64,000 nt of DNA. It comes from Spirodela intermedia (taxonomy: Eukaryota > Streptophyta > Magnoliopsida > Alismatales > Araceae). Below are positions 62,501 through 64,000 of this stretch, piece by piece. The position numbers and the translations under genes were made by a program. The stretch covers positions 6,139,827 to 6,203,826 of the forward strand of contig LR746272.1 in NCBI GenBank assembly GCA_902729315.2, written 5' to 3'. Position 1 is the stretch's first letter. Every line of letters begins with the position of its first letter. The notes beneath the pieces are model-generated. The model had not been told where the DNA came from. It worked only from the letters and a program-made list of their open reading frames with translations, and searched no databases.

Positions 62501-63805
62501 AGTTCATAAATAAAGTTTATAACCTGACGGGTGACTTTTATACATGTTATTTGATCAAGGTTGTTTGTTGATGCTTTACCGATACTATTTTGATAATTGT
62601 CTTCTTTTACATTTTTCAGGTTTATGAGTTATAAAAGAACAATCTTTGATTGACATAAATTTTAAACTTTTATTGGATTCTGGTAACACAGTATTAATTA
62701 TTCCATAATATTTAATATTTAATACTTCTAAATCTTCATATCGGTTTGTTTTTATCCCTTTATTATGTTAGTCTCAGTACCAGAGATTCATGCCTGGGTC
62801 AACATTTCGTATGAAGGATATTGGATCTGGTTTTTCATATAGAAGTGAAAACACTAGACATGAATCTAAAAAAAAACTCAAAGAATATAAAAATCTCGTA
62901 AAATATTAATCATTGTCAACGAGTCTAATTAAAACTAAATATGTCGCACTAAAAAGGAATTTGAGACAGAAAAGCACACACCAGCTTTCTTAAATTGAAT
63001 CACTCGCTCTTTGATCTGAGCTATTGATAATGGTGGTTTATCCGCATTTACAACTGAAATCTCAAAGCAAGGAACCCTATTGCAAAGCATACTACAGAAG
63101 ACATAAATTAGTCAGAATGTTAAAAAGCTGATATTAAAGCATAACCAGTTAAAACATTTTTTCGTAATCATGAATGTTTTCACACTGCTATTTAGGTAAG
63201 AAGAGATAATTTCATGATAGAACCATAAGCAATTGTCGACATGCAGCTAAATTATTTAGAGTCACAAAAATAATTGGTCATCAAGTACTTAATTTGTCAT
63301 AAAGATAGTCTTGTCTATATGGAGATGAATTTTCTCTTCATAGAAAATCCTAAAAATGATCCAGTTTTTTTCTTTACAACTGAAATGATCCAGACAAATA
63401 CTAAGGATCTGCAATCAACTTGCATACATCAGTATGTGGAAGTAAAAAATTAGTTGTTAACCTTGATGCCACTTCCAAAAGCTTTAGGTGTCCATCATGT
63501 AAGGGATTAAATGATCCCGAAAGTATAATCTTTTGATCTGAACTGTACGTACAAGTATCTGAAAGTACATGCACCTGAATAAGATTTATCTCCAAAACGG
63601 ATAACTTAATTATTCTCATGTAGTCGTAAGTGACTGGAATATTTCAATAATTACCAAATGGATATACTTTCATGCATATTTCCCCATTAATAAGTTGCTG
63701 TAACTCTTGATCCTCGTCAAACAGCTTTTCCAATTCATGTGAATCTTCCACTTCAGTTAGTTCCGAGTCAGACGTACCACATACTTGGCATGCATCTCCA
63801 ATAGC
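59573..63805 (-). CDS. Nucleotidyltransferase-superfamily protein (cytidylyltransferase-like), 3' part
   Basis: Member of the HxGH nucleotidylyl-transferase fold, related to the Arabidopsis protein encoded by At2g01220 (recalled, not searched). Minus-strand exons 63805-63655, 63558-63462, 63091-62982, 61646-61540, 59882-59772, 59689-59573; all phase-consistent, 230 residues plus stop. Signatures: KIILSGSFNPLHDGHLKLLE with the GxFxPxHxGH nucleotide-binding block, PCFEISVVNADKPPLSI, KTVILSNQPYFYKKAELFPG, AFVIGADTAARLIH joined to PKYYGESYHQM, CTFLVGGRKIDGDFKVLDDL, and near the end the ISSTEIR block of nucleotidyltransferases. An acidic stretch (ELTEVEDSHELEKLFDEDQE) precedes the catalytic domain. 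The first exon boundary at 63805 uses an AAG acceptor and is the least certain. Upstream exons, which in the family encode a CinA-like region, lie beyond the window. The substrate is not established. Confidence 0.88.
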
Positions 63806-64000
63806 CTTAGACATAATATGCATAAAAGGAAATATTATGATAAGAACACGAGGAAGAAAGTTCGAACCAATATTATGTAAAACATCCGAAATGCCATGGA
63901 ATAATCAAAAGAAAAAAAGCACACCCAACTTTTTGCAAACAAGAAAAGAGAACGATTATATAAAAGGCCACGTTGAACATGCAACTTTGGGCATGATTTA

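Noticed and set aside
1-64000. CRISPR array, operon or prokaryotic-type system
   Set aside because: Repeats present are microsatellites, LTRs and local duplications; all genes are intron-bearing plant genes.

Overview
This is a stretch of flowering-plant nuclear DNA. The evidence is multi-exon GT-AG genes of plant-specific families, AT-rich introns, long CT/GA microsatellites and LTR retrotransposons of the Athila (Ty3/gypsy) clade. GC-rich, CpG-rich first exons (MYB gene, mitochondrial S9 gene, C2 gene) hint at a monocot, but this is weak evidence and no species is claimed.

Layout. 2-6826 (+): the 3' ten exons of a class II histone deacetylase, HDA15 type, whose last exon lies behind a 1.5-kb intron. 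8083-11481 (+): a small C2-domain protein of the CAR (C2-domain ABA-related) type with two candidate first exons; a decayed copy of its last exon sits at about 16.15-16.52 kb. 11.6-24.0 kb: a graveyard of solo LTRs of one Athila-like family, five or six antisense copies (one nested exactly inside another with a perfect target-site duplication) and one sense relic. 24.0-29.5 kb: AT-rich DNA with a relic of another retrotransposon gag on the minus strand. 29520-42210 (+): a complete-length but coding-dead Athila-type element with perfect 5-bp target duplications, tRNA-Asp-type primer binding site, gag, protease, RT, RNase H, integrase and polypurine tract; its 5' LTR carries a partial tandem duplication and its 3' LTR is split by a solo LTR of an unrelated family. 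42.2-46.4 kb: nothing recognised. 46415-47535 (+): an SRM1/DIVARICATA-type two-repeat MYB factor. 49169-54031 (-): nuclear gene for mitochondrial ribosomal protein S9. 54.0-59.5 kb: no supported gene. 59573-63805 (-): the last six exons of a nucleotidyltransferase-superfamily protein running off the right edge.

The five host genes are unrelated housekeeping or regulatory genes (chromatin, membrane signalling, transcription, mitochondrial translation, nucleotidyl transfer) and form no operon or cluster. No novel defence or biosynthetic system is visible. The most informative material is structural: the hidden HDAC terminal exon, the duplicated C2 first exon, and the nested LTR stratigraphy with a conserved paired TGACG/TATA promoter-like block. 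Exon junctions were placed by hand from splice signals, reading-phase continuity and family conservation; every complete chain closes in frame.
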